Notes: generated by a model from the sequence alone, not told the origin. Positions 9,722 through 20,600 are shown, counted from the stretch's first letter. The stretch: 64,000 nucleotides of DNA from Vogesella indigofera (GCF_003633895.1 NZ_RBID01000011.1:248001-312000), one strand, 5' to 3'. Numbers and translations are program-made.

Positions 9722-10486
9722 ATGAATCGATTGCGGATGGCGGTATGGATGTTGCTGGCCGGGGCACCCGCCCTGGCCGTGGCCAAGAGTTCGACACCGG
9801 TCGAGCTGCTGTTCGCCGCCGAGGACGACTGGTATCCCTATTCCGGCGTCCGCGATGGCCAGGCGGCCGGCCTGACCATCGACATCATGCGCGCCATCTA
9901 CCAGCAAAAAGGCGTGGTGGTGCGCTTCCAGCCGCTGTCCTACAGCCGCTGCATGGAAGTGGCGCGCACGGCCCGCTATGCCGGCTGCTTCACCACCTCG
10001 CGCAACGACTTCTACGAGCCTTACTACCGCTACGCGCAGCTGCCGCTGCTGGAAGGCCAGATCAGCATCTACAGCCGCAGCAACCGCCCGGAGCGCGATC
10101 TCGACATGAAATCGCTGGAAGGGCAGGAAGTCGGCGTGGTGCTCAGCTACGGCTACGGCAAGGAGTTCGACGCCAATGCCGCGATCCGCAAGGAGTACTC
10201 CACGCGCGAGGTCAACGCCTTCCGCAAGCTGAAGGCGGGGCGCATCCCCTACGTGGTGGCGTGGGAGGGCACCGTCAACCACATGCTGCGGCAGAACCCC
10301 GATCTGCGCGGCTGGGTGCGGCCGGTGGGCAAGCTGGCGCCGGGGCCGGTGTACGTGTCGTTCTCCAGGGCGCACCCCGATGTCGAGCGTCTGGTCAGCC
10401 GCTTTGACGAAGGCATGGCGCAGCTGCGCAAAAGCGGCCAGTTGCGGCAGCTGGAAAGCCGCTGGCAGACCAAGAGCGACAACTAG
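9722..10486 (+). CDS. Periplasmic solute-binding protein, SBP_bac_3 family
   Basis: A 254-residue protein with a signal peptide (cleavage near ALAVAKS, residue 22) and a family-3 binding fold: AEDDWYPYSG, GLTIDIMRAI, GCFTTSRN, and VGVVLSYGYG at the hinge. Like the gene at 1024 it has no transporter partners nearby. It may bind a small polar solute for a distant permease or act as a sensor component. It stands as a single gene, convergent with the exonuclease gene. Confidence 0.75.
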   Translation: MNRLRMAVWMLLAGAPALAVAKSSTPVELLFAAEDDWYPYSGVRDGQAAGLTIDIMRAIYQQKGVVVRFQPLSYSRCMEVARTARYAGCFTTSRNDFYEPYYRYAQLPLLEGQISIYSRSNRPERDLDMKSLEGQEVGVVLSYGYGKEFDANAAIRKEYSTREVNAFRKLKAGRIPYVVAWEGTVNHMLRQNPDLRGWVRPVGKLAPGPVYVSFSRAHPDVERLVSRFDEGMAQLRKSGQLRQLESRWQTKSDN

Positions 10487-10569
10487 GGGCTGTTGATGCC
10501 TGTTTCATCGCGGCGACCGGTTTTGCCCGGTGGCTGCGCACAAAAAACAGCCTGTCGCAGGATTATTCC

Positions 10570-11283
10570 CTACCAGCTGTTGCGGCGGCGCAGGCTCTCG
10601 CTGGCGGCCAGCGCCTGCGGCGTGTCGATGCCGCGTTCCGCCGCCCGTTGCAGTGCCACCTGCAGCAATTGTGCTGTCGCCAGACAGTCCGAGATTGCGT
10701 TGTGGCGCTGGAAGTTCTCGATGCCGAAAGTGTCCAGCCACTCGTCCAGCGCCACCGTGTTGCAGTAGCGGTCCGGAAACAGCGCCGGCATCAGCCACGC
10801 CAGATCCAGCCACTTCGGCTGATAGCGGATGCCCAGAAAGCGGCGCATCGCCTGCGCGATCATCGCCTGGTCGAAATAGGCGTGGTAGGCCACCAGCGGC
10901 GTGTGGCGGCTGTATTCCAGAAAGCGCAGCAGCGCCTCCGCCGGCTCCAGCCCTTCGCGCTGTTCCGAGCCGCTGATGCCGTGGATCAGGATGTTCTCGG
11001 TGGAGGACACCGTGTCTTGGCGCAGCACCGCCTCGAAGGCGTCCATGGGGTTGATCACGCCGCGATCCAGTGCCACCGCTCCGATGGAGATCAGGTGGTC
11101 GCGGCGTATCTGCAGGCCGCTGGCCTCGACATCGACCACCAGATAGCGCGTGCTGCGGCTGTCCTGCTGCCAGTCGTGTGCCGGCAGCGCCTGCCAGCGC
11201 TGCAGCCGCTCAAGCTGCTCGTCGCTGAGCTGCGGCTTGCTGTCAGGGCGGAAACGGTCCAGCCAGCCGCTCAGCCAGTTCAT
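10570..11283 (-). CDS. 3'-5' exonuclease, DnaQ/epsilon-like
   Basis: A 237-residue protein with a DEDDh exonuclease fold: VVDVEASGL (DxE motif I, residues about 49-57), HGISG, YHAYFDQAMI (motif II with Asp) and HNAISDCLAT (motif III, His...Asp). It hydrolyses nucleic acid 3' ends and is not necessarily a replicase subunit. Its ATG overlaps the stop of the DUF294 gene by 4 bp (ATGA), so the two are translated together. The acs-DUF294-exonuclease order is a recurring cluster in proteobacteria. Confidence 0.88.
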   Translation of the reverse strand: MNWLSGWLDRFRPDSKPQLSDEQLERLQRWQALPAHDWQQDSRSTRYLVVDVEASGLQIRRDHLISIGAVALDRGVINPMDAFEAVLRQDTVSSTENILIHGISGSEQREGLEPAEALLRFLEYSRHTPLVAYHAYFDQAMIAQAMRRFLGIRYQPKWLDLAWLMPALFPDRYCNTVALDEWLDTFGIENFQRHNAISDCLATAQLLQVALQRAAERGIDTPQALAASESLRRRNSW

Positions 11284-13181
11284 AGTTGGTACATCACCTT
11301 CAGTTTCTGCTGCAGTTTGCGTGCCTGGCGGAACGATTCCTTCAGGATGCGGCGGTCGAGCGGGTTCAGCTTGTCCGGCTGGATCAGGTTGTCGCCGGGG
11401 CGGCCGTGCTCGTCTTCCAGGTGCTGGTGGCGCAGGCGCAGCATCTGAATGAAGTTGAAGGCGTCGATGATGGCGGCGGTTTCTTCCGGCGCCGAGCCGG
11501 TCTGTTTCGCCGCGCGCTCCAGGCGCTTGATGGTGCTGCTGGCGGCGATGCCCTTGGCCAGCGCCAGCACCCGCGCGGCGTCGACGAACAGGCGCGCCGC
11601 CGATTTTTTCAGGTCGATGTAGCCGCCCTGGCCGTGGTATTCCTCGGTGCTGAAGTCGCGCAGCAGACCCAGCGGCGGCGCCACCGCCAGCGCGTTGCCG
11701 GCCAGCATGCGCTGGAACACGCTGTTGTCCTGACTCAGCGCGAGCAGGCGCTTGTGCAGCTGGTTGGCGAGATAGCGCTTGCCGTACAGCGGGCGGAAAT
11801 CGAAGAAGATCGACGCGTTGAGCAGCGCCACCGGGTCCGGGGCGCGGATCCAGCGCGCGAACTTCTCCTGCCACTCCTCCAGCGTCAGGCACCACTCCGG
11901 GTTGCCGGCCATGATGTTGCCCTTGCACAGCGGGAAGCCGCAACGATCGAGGTCGGCGTTCACGTCGCGAGCAAAATCCAGCAGCCGCATGCTGAGCTGG
12001 TCCTTGTCCATCGCCTCTGGGCACAGGTAGATGATGCCGTTATCCTGATCGGTGCTGAAGGTCTGCTCCTCGCGTCCCTCGGAACCGAACGACAGCCACG
12101 CCCAGTCGACACCGTACAGGTCGTGCTGCTGCAGGTTCAGCTCGATCACGCGGCGGGTGATGCCGTCGTTGAGTGCGGAGATGAATTGCGTCAGCTGCTC
12201 GGCGCCGACGCCCTGGCCCAGCATGTTCATGGTGAACTGGCGCAGGTCGCGGCCAACCTGTTGCAGGGTGGTGATGTCGGCGGCGGTTTCCACCGCGTAG
12301 CGCAGCTGGCGCAGGCCGACGCGCTGCATGGCAAACAGGTCACGCTCCGAAATCACGCCCAGCACCAGATTGTCGTCGTCGACCGCCAGCACGTGGCGGA
12401 TGCCGTGCATCGCCATCGCCAGCGCCGCGTCGTAGGCGGTGGCATCCTGCGGCAGGGTGTGCGGCTTGCGCGACATCACCTGCGAGATCGGGCAATCCAG
12501 CGCCAGCTTCGGCAATACCACCCGTTTCAGCACGTCGGACTGGGTGAAGATGCCTTGTGCGACACCGCTCTCGCTGACGATGACGATGGAACCGACACCG
12601 GTTTCGCCCATCAGCGTCAGCACCGCTTCTAGCGGGTCGTCGGCGCGGGCGGTGACCGGAGGCCGCTTGCACAGCTCGTGCAGCTTGGTCGCCATCGACT
12701 GCTGTTCCAGCGCCCGTTGCGAGAACTGCGCCTGCATCTGCTTGCGCGACTGGCTGAGCAGGGTGGAGATGTGGCTGGCGCAGAAGCGGTTGAACACCGG
12801 GCTGATCAGCAGCAGCTGCTGGAAGTCCTGGTTGTCCAGCTGGTAGCAGAACACGTCATCCACGGCGCTGTAGGTGCAGATGGTGGCGCGCTGGCCGCTG
12901 GCGGCGCCGATCGGGAAACACTCGCCGCTGCTGATGATGACGTTGCCGGAGGCGCTCTCGCCGTCCTCGCGCGACAGCACCTTGCCGCGCTGCACCACGA
13001 AGAAGTGCGGCGGCGGCCCCATGTCCGGGGTCAGGATCAGGCTGTCTTTCGGATAGTAGGCGAGCTTGGCGTGCTGGCCGAGGAAGGCCAGCGCCGCGTC
13101 TTCCATGCGGTCGAACGGCGAATGCTTGCGCAGGAATTCAACGGTGGCGCTGACCAGTGTCACGTTGGCGGTACGGCTCAT
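11280..13181 (-). CDS. Cyclic-nucleotide-binding / CBS / DUF294 putative nucleotidyltransferase
   Basis: A 633-residue regulatory protein. Domains in order: an N-terminal cyclic-nucleotide-binding fold (about 20-140), paired CBS domains (about 170-290), then DUF294 with the nucleotidyltransferase-like FGSEGREEQTFSTDQDNG core (about 370), and a DUF294_C helical tail. Family members resemble GlnD-type nucleotidyltransferases; the target is unknown, though linkage to acs points to control of acetate activation. It is separated from acs by a terminator-like hairpin and overlaps the exonuclease gene downstream. Confidence 0.88.
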   Translation of the reverse strand: MSRTANVTLVSATVEFLRKHSPFDRMEDAALAFLGQHAKLAYYPKDSLILTPDMGPPPHFFVVQRGKVLSREDGESASGNVIISSGECFPIGAASGQRATICTYSAVDDVFCYQLDNQDFQQLLLISPVFNRFCASHISTLLSQSRKQMQAQFSQRALEQQSMATKLHELCKRPPVTARADDPLEAVLTLMGETGVGSIVIVSESGVAQGIFTQSDVLKRVVLPKLALDCPISQVMSRKPHTLPQDATAYDAALAMAMHGIRHVLAVDDDNLVLGVISERDLFAMQRVGLRQLRYAVETAADITTLQQVGRDLRQFTMNMLGQGVGAEQLTQFISALNDGITRRVIELNLQQHDLYGVDWAWLSFGSEGREEQTFSTDQDNGIIYLCPEAMDKDQLSMRLLDFARDVNADLDRCGFPLCKGNIMAGNPEWCLTLEEWQEKFARWIRAPDPVALLNASIFFDFRPLYGKRYLANQLHKRLLALSQDNSVFQRMLAGNALAVAPPLGLLRDFSTEEYHGQGGYIDLKKSAARLFVDAARVLALAKGIAASSTIKRLERAAKQTGSAPEETAAIIDAFNFIQMLRLRHQHLEDEHGRPGDNLIQPDKLNPLDRRILKESFRQARKLQQKLKVMYQL

Positions 13182-13202
13182 GAGACGGTTCCCGTCTGGC
13201 GT

Positions 13203-13228
13203 AAAAACGCCCCGGCAGGGCCGGGGCG
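13203..13228 (-). terminator. Terminator between acs and the DUF294 gene
   Basis: Arms CGCCCCGGC (13208-13216) and its complement (13220-13228) have a 3-nt loop. On the minus strand they are followed by TTTTT. Confidence 0.85.
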
Positions 13229-13253
13229 ACTTCAGTTGCGCAGGGTGCGAGGT

Positions 13254-15215
<1,962 letters not shown>

Positions 15216-15733
15216 CGTTGGTTTCCTTTTGCTTTGCAGAGTGAGGTCGAGCGGGTGAGGCTGTTTGTTCGACGCGTCGGGTCAGTCGTAATTTGTTATG
15301 GCGTACTTGTTATGGCCCTGAAAACAGTGTGGGCTTGTCATGGCTTCAGAATGTACGAAAGCGGGCGGCGGCTGACCAATCGCAAATTCTGATAGCAAAA
15401 ATCAACCCGAGCGATGCTGCACTGCAAAAAACGATATTTATCAGTGGTTTGCGTTAGAGTTTTTGCTATTTTTCCGTTGCTGGTGCGGTGTGAAAATAGT
15501 GTGCGGCAGGGGCGGACGGGCTGTTGTTTTTGTGGGTGGCTGGCGCGGCGCGGTGGCGAACGTGCCGCTAACGGGGCGGCTGCGGGGCGAAAAGGGCGGT
15601 GCCGGAGCAAGGTTGGCCGCAAGACGGTGCGGCGGCCGTCACGGTGATGGCTGGTGACGGGGCGCAGCCGGCCGGCGCGGGGCGATGATGCGCTGCAGCG
15701 GTGGCCGGTGTGTGGCCGCGACGGGACGCAATG
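15216..15733. other. Gene-free region upstream of acs
   Basis: About 520 bp without a convincing gene; open frames here are G+C-driven. The part near acs (15290-15480) is A+T richer and probably holds the acs promoter, but I cannot place a -35/-10 pair with confidence. One copy of the dispersed motif lies at 15608-15622. Confidence 0.6.
15608..15622. repeat. Dispersed uptake-like motif, single intergenic copy
   Basis: CAAGGTTGGCCGCAA, a full-length match to the consensus, in the acs upstream region. Confidence 0.8.
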
Positions 15734-15765
15734 AAAACGGCCGCCGCGGCGAATGCCGGGCGGCC
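15734..15765 (-). terminator. Terminator after the UPF0149 gene
   Basis: GGCCGCC at 15739-15745 pairs with GGCGGCC at 15759-15765, with UUUU following on the minus strand. Confidence 0.7.
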
Positions 15766-15786
15766 TGGATGGTGCAGCGGACGTGC

Positions 15787-16401
15787 TCAGTCGTCGTTGG
15801 CGTCGCTTTCGGCGTCTTCCATTTCCTGGCGCAGGGCGGCGAAGAAGCGGTAGATCTGCGCCACCGAGGTCGAGATCTCGCCCAGCCATTCCGCCTTCTG
15901 TTCGGCGCTGGCGCCGTCGAGGAAGGGGCGCATTTCCGGATCGGGATGGTGCTCGAACGCCAGCGCCATGATCGGTGCCAGTGCGCCGGCGGCCTCGGCA
16001 TCGTCAAACAGCAGCGTCCAGTCGTCGTACAGGATCTGCATGCCTTCGCTGAAGCCCTCGGCCCAGTCGTTGCCGTGCACCACGCCGTGCTCGTCGGCGT
16101 CCAGCCACGGGTAGAAGTCTTCGCCGTTGGCCAGCGTGCGCGCGATTTCCAGCCAGTGGCCCATCACCTGCGCCACGAACTTCTCCAGCACCTTGGGCGA
16201 GGCGAAGGCGGCCTCGTCGTCGAAGGCGGCGCCGAGAATGGTCGGCAGGCAGTCGGCCGGCTTGATCGCCTCCGGCCCGGCGTGCAGCGCCGCGAAAAAG
16301 CCGTCCAGCTTTTCCAGCGACATCGCGCCCTGTGGTGCCAGCCGGCTCAGGGTTTCGCCCAGGCGCTGGTAGTCTTGTTCGGTCATCGGTTTGAATTTCA
16401 T
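15787..16401 (-). CDS. UPF0149 (YgfB/YecA-type) protein
   Basis: A 204-residue acidic protein with the UPF0149 pattern: LDGFFAALHAGPEAIKP near residues 32-48, then VMGHW, EDFYPWL and NDWAEGFSEGM. It lacks the C-terminal SEC-C zinc motif of YecA, so it is closer to the plain UPF0149 form. Cytosolic; the molecular role is unknown. It is followed by its own terminator, and a perfect palindrome of the dispersed motif lies 35 bp upstream of the start. Confidence 0.85.
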   Translation of the reverse strand: MKFKPMTEQDYQRLGETLSRLAPQGAMSLEKLDGFFAALHAGPEAIKPADCLPTILGAAFDDEAAFASPKVLEKFVAQVMGHWLEIARTLANGEDFYPWLDADEHGVVHGNDWAEGFSEGMQILYDDWTLLFDDAEAAGALAPIMALAFEHHPDPEMRPFLDGASAEQKAEWLGEISTSVAQIYRFFAALRQEMEDAESDANDD

Positions 16402-16435
16402 GGTCTGGCCTTGGCGGTAAGCGATAGGGGCGGCG

Positions 16436-16455
16436 TGCGGCCAACGTTGGCCGCA
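16436..16455. repeat. Perfect palindrome of the dispersed motif (ACGTT variant)
   Basis: TGCGGCCAACGTTGGCCGCA, 20 bp, self-complementary: two overlapping motif copies fused through AACGTT. It lies between the UPF0149 gene and MITE-like copy B. Confidence 0.8.
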
Positions 16456-16466
16456 GCACAGCGTTC

Positions 16467-16618
16467 AGGGCGTGCTCACGATCTCGCACGCTCACGCGAG
16501 ACAAGGCGAAAACGGCAGGGGAAGCGGCGTTTAACTAGAGATAAACCAGCATGCCGAAGCCGTTTTCAACGCTGTATCGCCCTGTGAGATCAGTTGCAGC
16601 AGATCGTGAACAGGTTCT
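16467..16618. mobile_element. 152-bp MITE-like element, copy B
   Basis: Same family as 5627-5768 and 47251-47402. The right end AGATCGTGAACAGGTTCT (16601-16618) is intact; the left end (16467-16484) matches its complement from TCACGATCT inward but is degraded outside. The 8-bp word TCAGGGCG occurs at both edges (16465-16472 and 16618-16625), a possible target duplication. The last base of the element is also the last base of the stop codon of the next gene on the minus strand. Confidence 0.75.
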
Positions 16619-17031
16619 CAGGGCGGCAGCGGCCGGCCCGGCTTGGTGGACAGGTGATAGTGCTCCATCAGCACCTGGTGCGCCTGTTCGGCGACGCTGC
16701 GCAGCGTTTCGCCGCGCGGGTGGTCGGCGAACTGCAGGCTGTCGTCCAGGCTGCGCAGCGCGCGGCGCGCGGCGGTGCACAGATCGACGGCGATGGCGTA
16801 GTCGGTGAGGCTCAGCACGCGGCCGTTGCGGATCTTGCGGAAATAGACGCCACTCATCTGCGCGTATTTCTCGGCCAGCGGCTGCGCGGCGAGGCCGTCG
16901 TCGGCCAGCAGGCTGTCCAGCAGCGCCCACACCGCGTTGACGGTGACATCGGCGCGCGCCAGGCGCTTGGCCAGCTGTGCGTTTTCTTCCTTGTTCGGCT
17001 TGGCGGCGGCCGGTTTCTTCTTTACAGCCAT
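16618..17031 (-). CDS. Hypothetical cytosolic protein
   Basis: A 137-residue protein with a Lys/Ala-rich N-terminus (residues 1-15) and a mostly helical, Leu/Ala-rich body. It has no signal peptide or membrane segment and no motif I recognise. The stop TGA shares its final A with the outer end of MITE-like copy B, so the element may have supplied the end of the gene. It is divergent from the pseudouridine synthase gene with 83 bp between them. Confidence 0.6.
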   Translation of the reverse strand: MAVKKKPAAAKPNKEENAQLAKRLARADVTVNAVWALLDSLLADDGLAAQPLAEKYAQMSGVYFRKIRNGRVLSLTDYAIAVDLCTAARRALRSLDDSLQFADHPRGETLRSVAEQAHQVLMEHYHLSTKPGRPLPP

Positions 17032-17114
17032 GTTTCTGCGCTTTCGCGATGCGGTGAAGCCGGCATTTTAACGCGCCTGCTGCCAACTGGCGCGTGTGGC
17101 CTTACAATCGCGCG

Positions 17115-18044
17115 ATGAATCAACGTGTTTCTCCCATTCCCGAGCGCGCCGGCGTGGCGCCGAGCTTCCTGCAACTGCCGGCCGGCAACTGGCCGGACCT
17201 GCTCAGCTTCCTGATTGCGCACTTCGCGCACATCCCCGCTGCGGTGTGGCGCGCGCGGCTGCAAAACGGCGAGGTGTTCGATCACCTGGGCCGGCCGCAC
17301 CGCCTCGACAGCCCGTATCCGGCCAACCGCCGCATCTGGTACTACCGCGAGGTGCCGGACGAGGTGGCGGTGCCGTTTGCGGCCACGGTGCTGTACCGCG
17401 ACGCGCGCTTGCTGGTGGCCGACAAGCCGCACTTCCTCGCCTGCATTCCCGGTGGCCGCCACCTGCGCGAGACACTGCTCGGCCGCCTGCGCCGCGAGCT
17501 GGACTTGCCGCAGCTGACGCCGATCCACCGCCTCGACCGCGAAACCGCCGGTGTGATGCTGTTCTGCATCGACCCCGCGCACCGCGCCGCCTATCAGGGG
17601 TTGTTCCAGACGCGCGAGGTTCGCAAGACCTACGAGGCGATCGCGCCGTGGCGCGACGACCTGGCCCTGCCGCTTACGCACCGCAGCCGCTTGCTGGAGC
17701 GCGACGACTGCTTCCGCATGCACGAGGTGGCCGGTGAGGCCAACAGCGAGACGCGTGTCGAGCTGATCGCCCGCGCCGGTGCGCTGGCACACTACCGGCT
17801 GTCGCCGCTGACCGGGCGCAAGCACCAGCTGCGCGCGCACCTGACCGCGCTGGGCATCCCCATCGTCAACGACCCGTGGTATCCGGCGCTGCTGCCGGAC
17901 AAGGCGGCGGACGACTTCAGCCAGCCGCTGCAATTGCTGGCACGCAGCATTGCCTTTACCGATCCGGTGAGCGGCGAGGCGTGCCAGTTCCACAGCGAAC
18001 GCCGCCTGCTGCTGGCACCGGAGCCGGGCGACTGCCAAACCTGA
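17115..18044 (+). CDS. RluA-family pseudouridine synthase
   Basis: A 309-residue enzyme isomerising uridine to pseudouridine in RNA. The catalytic HRLDRETAGV block lies near residue 142; before it LLVADKPHFL, after it RKTYEAIAP and GRKHQLRAHL complete the family set. An N-terminal extension of about 90 residues (S4-like or family-specific) precedes the catalytic domain. ATG 17115 is preferred; an ATG at 17094 adds only seven residues. The target site (23S rRNA or tRNA) cannot be read. A terminator follows. Confidence 0.88.
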   Translation: MNQRVSPIPERAGVAPSFLQLPAGNWPDLLSFLIAHFAHIPAAVWRARLQNGEVFDHLGRPHRLDSPYPANRRIWYYREVPDEVAVPFAATVLYRDARLLVADKPHFLACIPGGRHLRETLLGRLRRELDLPQLTPIHRLDRETAGVMLFCIDPAHRAAYQGLFQTREVRKTYEAIAPWRDDLALPLTHRSRLLERDDCFRMHEVAGEANSETRVELIARAGALAHYRLSPLTGRKHQLRAHLTALGIPIVNDPWYPALLPDKAADDFSQPLQLLARSIAFTDPVSGEACQFHSERRLLLAPEPGDCQT

Positions 18045-18065
18045 CCGTAGTCACGCCCGCTGCAA

Positions 18066-18079
18066 AAGGTTGGCCGCAA
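18066..18079. repeat. Dispersed uptake-like motif next to a terminator
   Basis: AAGGTTGGCCGCAA immediately before the terminator hairpin of the pseudouridine synthase gene. Confidence 0.8.
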
Positions 18080-18081
18080 GC

Positions 18082-18112
18082 AAATGGCCCTGCGTGTGCA
18101 GGGCCATTTTTT
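18082..18112. terminator. Terminator between convergent pseudouridine synthase and rlmJ genes
   Basis: ATGGCCCTGC pairs with GCAGGGCCAT around a GTGT loop, followed by TTTTT; A residues on the left arm make it usable from both sides. Confidence 0.85.
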
Positions 18113-18125
18113 ACATCGGGTGGGC

Positions 18126-18974
18126 TTAGCTGTTCTCGCGGTATTCCATGCTATGCCAGGCGCCCTTGTCCACCGCCAGTGCCGCGGTCAGCCACGGCAG
18201 GGTGTCGTTCAGCGTCGCTGGCAGCGTCCATGGCGGGTTGACGATGAACATGCCACTGCCGTGCATGCCGAAGCCTTCCTTCGACGGCGTGCGCACCGTC
18301 AGCGTCACGTCCAGCCAGCTCTGGCACGGCAGCGCCTTCAGCTGCGCCACCATGTCCTTGATCTCCGGCCGCTGCAGCAGCGGGTACCAGATGGCGTAAG
18401 TGCCGGTGGCGAAGCGCTTCAGCGATTCCTGCATCGCGTTCACCACCCGCTGGTAGTCGCCCTTGTCCTCGTACGGCGGGTCAATCAGCACCAGCGCGCG
18501 GCGCGGTGGCGGCGGCAGGATGGATTTCAGCGCCTCGAAGCCGTTGTTTTTCTCGACCTTGATGCGGCGGCCGGCATCGGCGAAGCACTCGCCCAGCAGC
18601 TGGAAATCGCTGGGGTGCAGCTCGAAGAGGCGCAGCTTCTCGCTGCGGTTCATGGTCTCGGCGGCGAACCACGGCGAGCCGGGGTAGTGGCGCAGCTCGC
18701 CGTCCGGGTTGATGCTGCGCACCACCTCCAGATAGCGCGCCACCGCCGGCGGCAGATCGTCGCGCTGCCACAGCCGCGCCACGCCATCGACGTATTCGGC
18801 GGTCTTGGTGGCGTAGCCCTCGGTCAGGCTGTAGGCACCGGCACCGGCGTGGGTGTCGATGTACCAGAACGGCTTATCCTTCTGGCCGAGGTAGTCGATG
18901 ATCTGCACCTGGATCAGGTGTTTCAGCACGTCGGCGTGGTTGCCGGCGTGAAAGGCGTGGCGATAGCTAAGCAT
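18126..18974 (-). CDS. rlmJ: 23S rRNA (adenine-N6)-methyltransferase RlmJ
   Basis: Methylates A2030 of 23S rRNA. The 282-residue protein starts MLSYRHAFHAGNHADVLKH, the family's characteristic opening. It has the SAM/adenine-target motif DPPYE near residue 164 and the C-terminal GFGMHGSGMFIVNPP. ATG 18974 is chosen because it begins this conserved block; upstream in-frame ATGs give unconserved residues. Single-gene unit, divergent from the pentapeptide-like gene. Confidence 0.95.
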   Translation of the reverse strand: MLSYRHAFHAGNHADVLKHLIQVQIIDYLGQKDKPFWYIDTHAGAGAYSLTEGYATKTAEYVDGVARLWQRDDLPPAVARYLEVVRSINPDGELRHYPGSPWFAAETMNRSEKLRLFELHPSDFQLLGECFADAGRRIKVEKNNGFEALKSILPPPPRRALVLIDPPYEDKGDYQRVVNAMQESLKRFATGTYAIWYPLLQRPEIKDMVAQLKALPCQSWLDVTLTVRTPSKEGFGMHGSGMFIVNPPWTLPATLNDTLPWLTAALAVDKGAWHSMEYRENS

Positions 18975-19193
18975 GGCGGTCGTTCGGACAAAATAGCCGC
19001 ACATTGTAGCGCAATTCGCCGCCCGTCCCGCGGCCTTGCGGCCAGGGGTGGCCGCAATTGTGCAGTCAGTCGCTGTCCGCGCCGGCATCGCCCAGCCACG
19101 CCGCCGGCAGCAACAGGGTAGCTCTGCCTGCAGGTAAACACTTGTCTGTACAATGCCGAGTGCATTTACAAGCTCCTAGCCAGATCGCCCACC

Positions 19194-20600
19194 ATGAACG
19201 ATACCGTCAAGCCCGAATTGCCCTCCATAGTTGAACGGTTTGCTACGCTTCCGCCCGAAGTGCAGGCACTGTTTGACAACACTGAAAATGGTATGCCTTT
19301 CAACATCAGCAAATCCGGTTGCCTGGTGTTGGTCAAATTAGGCAAGGAGGCGTGGAATGCTTGGCGGGAAATATTTCCGGTGACGGGGATGTTTCCCCAT
19401 TTTACTAACCACGCCGATTTTTCTGGTCTGGATTTTCGAGGTGATCCGGTTGATTTTTCGGGCTACGTGTTTGGGGATGGTGCCGATTTTCGAGGAGCGC
19501 AGTGGGGTTTTGGTGCTAATTTCAAAGGTGCATCGTGGGGCCGATTTGCCAACTTCAGTGGGGCACAGTGGGGAGATTTTGCCAACCTAAATGGTGCGCA
19601 GTGGGGCGACGCGGGTAATTTCAGCTGTGCAAGGTGGGGTGCGTTTGCCGGTTTTGTCGCGGCACAGTGGGGTGCTGGAGCCTGTTTCTATGGCGCCGAG
19701 TGGGGTAAGGGTGCAAATTTCCAAGGTACAAATTGGGCGACGAGCCGCACCATCTACCTAGATGATGAACACTATCAGTCAGCAAAAGCATGGGCGGAGG
19801 CTAGAGGGCTGGCACCCGATACATTCCTGGCGATCAGTTTTGCTGGGGCGCATTTTGCTGGTGAAGCCGATTTTTCCAACCGTAAATTTACCGGCAAAAC
19901 CGACTTCGGCTGCCTGCCTGAAGGTTACTCAAGAAGACGGGTGCAACGTGATGAGGCTGGGCTAGCGAAATTTGACGGGAACTGCGAGTTGCTTTGGGAG
20001 AATGACCCTGAACCGCGCCGATATGTCATGTTCGACGCGGCACCCAAATTTCACGGCTGTGAGTTGCACCAGGACACGACATTTGATGGTGCGAGATTTC
20101 CGCCGGCCAGCGGTAGCGACGAAGCGGCCCGCGCCTATCGCACACTGAAGCTGGCTTTCAGCAAACAGCAAGCGCACCGAGAGGAGCAACGCTTCTTCAA
20201 ACTGGAAATGAAGGAGGAGGCAAAGCGGGCTGGTGCTGCCAAATTCATGTACTTGTTGTACGAAAAGAGCAGCGATTTTGGTTTCAACCTATGGCGTCCT
20301 TTAGCGTTGTTCGCCGTGGCCTGGATTGCCTTCGCTTTCACATATGGTTACTACGGCATATCAACCCATGATTTGACCATCTGTGGGTCACTGGATGCTA
20401 GTTGTAAGGTGCAATGGTCGTGGCTGGAGTTCAGCTTAGCGCAGTCTTTACCGCTGACCGGCTTTGACAAGCTGCATTCGATAGCTACGTTAAAAAATAA
20501 TAACGTGCCCGTGCTCGTGCTGGCATTGCACAAAGTCATTTCGCTAGCCTGCCTCTTTCTTGCTGGCCTTGCGCTGCGCAATCTGTTCCGCCTCAAATAA
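19194..20600 (+). CDS. Pentapeptide-repeat-like membrane protein with GAQWG repeats
   Basis: A 468-residue protein of unusual make-up. Residues about 75-180 are tandem units of the pattern A(D/N)FxGAQWGxx, a right-handed beta-helix type repeat with Trp-Gly at the turn. A second short set with FAGAHFAGEADFS lies near 215-230. After a charged helical stretch (315-350), two hydrophobic segments follow near 360-385 and 435-462, with a loop LEFSLAQSLPLTGF resembling an ion-channel-like tail. The gene is clearly A+T richer than its neighbours and is closed by a motif-based inverted repeat, signs of acquisition. Function unknown. Confidence 0.75.
   Translation: MNDTVKPELPSIVERFATLPPEVQALFDNTENGMPFNISKSGCLVLVKLGKEAWNAWREIFPVTGMFPHFTNHADFSGLDFRGDPVDFSGYVFGDGADFRGAQWGFGANFKGASWGRFANFSGAQWGDFANLNGAQWGDAGNFSCARWGAFAGFVAAQWGAGACFYGAEWGKGANFQGTNWATSRTIYLDDEHYQSAKAWAEARGLAPDTFLAISFAGAHFAGEADFSNRKFTGKTDFGCLPEGYSRRRVQRDEAGLAKFDGNCELLWENDPEPRRYVMFDAAPKFHGCELHQDTTFDGARFPPASGSDEAARAYRTLKLAFSKQQAHREEQRFFKLEMKEEAKRAGAAKFMYLLYEKSSDFGFNLWRPLALFAVAWIAFAFTYGYYGISTHDLTICGSLDASCKVQWSWLEFSLAQSLPLTGFDKLHSIATLKNNNVPVLVLALHKVISLACLFLAGLALRNLFRLK

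Noticed and set aside
10520-10565. Possible terminator after the exonuclease gene
   Set aside because: Stem of only four to five pairs before the T run; too weak to call.
15338-15889. Open frame upstream of acs on the minus strand
   Set aside because: Arg/Pro-rich, overlaps the UPF0149 gene and its terminator; no start signal.
19033-19058. Inverted pair resembling the dispersed motif near rlmJ
   Set aside because: TTGCGGCCA and TGGCCGCAA flank an unrelated centre; the core AACC is lost, so at most a decayed copy.
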